Assembly: GCA_964007475.1 (NCBI GenBank)
Contig: OZ023273.1
Location: forward strand, 84,703,712 to 84,767,711
Source: Hybos culiciformis
Taxonomy: Eukaryota > Arthropoda > Insecta > Diptera > Hybotidae
DNA length: 64,000 nt
Reading direction: 5' to 3'
Shown here piece by piece: positions 63,396 to 64,000 of this stretch. How positions within the stretch are numbered: position 1 is the stretch's first letter; each line of letters begins with the position of its first letter. The notes under the pieces were generated by a model, which did no database searches, was not told the origin of the DNA, and was given only the letters and a program-made list of their open reading frames with translations. Position numbers and translations under genes: made by a program.

Positions 63396-64000
63396 TCAGT
63401 AACCGTTTGAAGAGAAAGATTACCGTAATCAGTCGCTTACATTCAAGAATTGGACAGGCTGCAAGGTCAAATATTTGTTTCGACTTAGAAAATAGTTCAA
63501 TATCCGACACAGAAGACGGTAATTTAAATTGGTCTTTTAAGCTTACTGAAAACAATTTTCTTCGGTTATATCCAACAATTTTTTTATTTTATTTGTTTAA
63601 ATGCTTGACATGTTTCGGGATTACATCAATCCCATCTTCAGAAGCTACAGAGAAAAATATTTTTTGTTCATACACTATGTTTTTAATTTTTTTAAAAATT
63701 TTAACATTTATTAAACAACTACTTAAATATATTTACCTAAACTTTTGTTAAGAACTTTTGTTAAAAACGATCTCTTTTATTAATAAAAGCAAACATTAAA
63801 GCTTCTTTTTTTTTTTTGATCGTTTTTTAATTTTAATTTTTATTAAACAAAAACTTAAATTTAATTTTTTATTTTATTTTATTTTTTTGGAATTTTACTT
63901 TGTTATTGTTTTTGATTTTAATATTATAAAAAAAATTTTTTATCAGTATTTTTATACTGTAGTCAATTAAAATTACTTTTGAACTTAAAGTAAATCGTTA
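63396..64000. other. Unassigned sequence at window end
   Basis: 63407-63560 is open on both strands. The plus frame (KRKITVISRLHSRIGQAARS, then SSISDTED) ends at a possible splice donor, GAAGACGGTAATTT, and could be an exon, but nothing supports it further. The rest, from about 63560, is T-rich and non-coding. Confidence 0.3.

Overview
The window looks like a strongly AT-rich, transposon-packed stretch of an insect (or other arthropod) nuclear genome. The grounds are the types of element: I/Jockey- and CR1-like LINEs, BEL/Pao, Ty3/gypsy and Ty1/copia LTR elements, many hAT-type elements with 8-bp target-site duplications (TSDs), PIF/Harbinger-type elements with TAA/TTA TSDs, and spliceosomal introns. 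No host protein gene, true tRNA gene, CRISPR array or bacterial-style operon was recognised. All coding capacity seen belongs to mobile elements, nearly all of it decayed; the one clearly intact gene is a Ty3/gypsy gag-pol at 22476-26654.

Layout. 1-2.2 kb: a palindromic repeat with tRNA-like ends and a partial hAT element. 2.6-9.0 kb: an I/Jockey-like LINE (minus strand) with an almost intact ORF2; its gag is split by a retroposon (16-bp TSD) that itself carries a 715-bp hAT MITE (8-bp TSD). 10.2-19.2 kb: a CR1-like LINE with a PHD-type ORF1 (minus), split in its reverse transcriptase by a decayed BEL/Pao element at 11313-16724 (5-bp TSD) full of minisatellites. 19.3-20.5 kb: a hAT element (8-bp TSD) containing a foldback. 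21.6-28.0 kb: a TIR element containing a short repeat, which contains the young gypsy element (identical-looking 236-bp LTRs, TSD ATAAC). 28.4-30.0 kb: a short CsRn1-like LTR element with a hAT MITE in one LTR. 30.5-31.3 kb: a gypsy pol remnant. 31.6-34.5 kb: a copia element truncated before its reverse transcriptase. 34.5-62.2 kb: a second BEL/Pao element whose pieces are spread over almost 28 kb because a LINE, a hAT-like fragment and a 19.8-kb composite TIR element were inserted into it. 62.2-64 kb: a SINE with a 5S-rRNA-like head and a ~110-bp tandem repeat.

The most unusual part is the composite element at 42085-61885. It has TIRs of at least 1.4 kb, a 6-bp TSD (GCTAGC), arrays of the palindrome CAGGGATCCCTG, and a tRNA-Ser-like sequence in each TIR. 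Nested in it are a 4-kb foldback, a LINE with an 11-bp TSD, and a Harbinger-like MITE that was hit by a 3.94-kb DNA transposon (48968-52906; TIR CGTCGACTGA, TSD ATGT). That transposon carries a spliced gene for an RNase H-fold-like protein resembling the family I remember as DUF7869. A second, uninterrupted copy of the MITE at 56783-57262 acts as a natural empty site and fixes the ends of this transposon. I consider it the best candidate for a poorly described system in the window.

Limits: all homology is by eye from motifs, no search was run, clade names are approximate, and positions of decayed ends are accurate to tens of bases except where a TSD is given.
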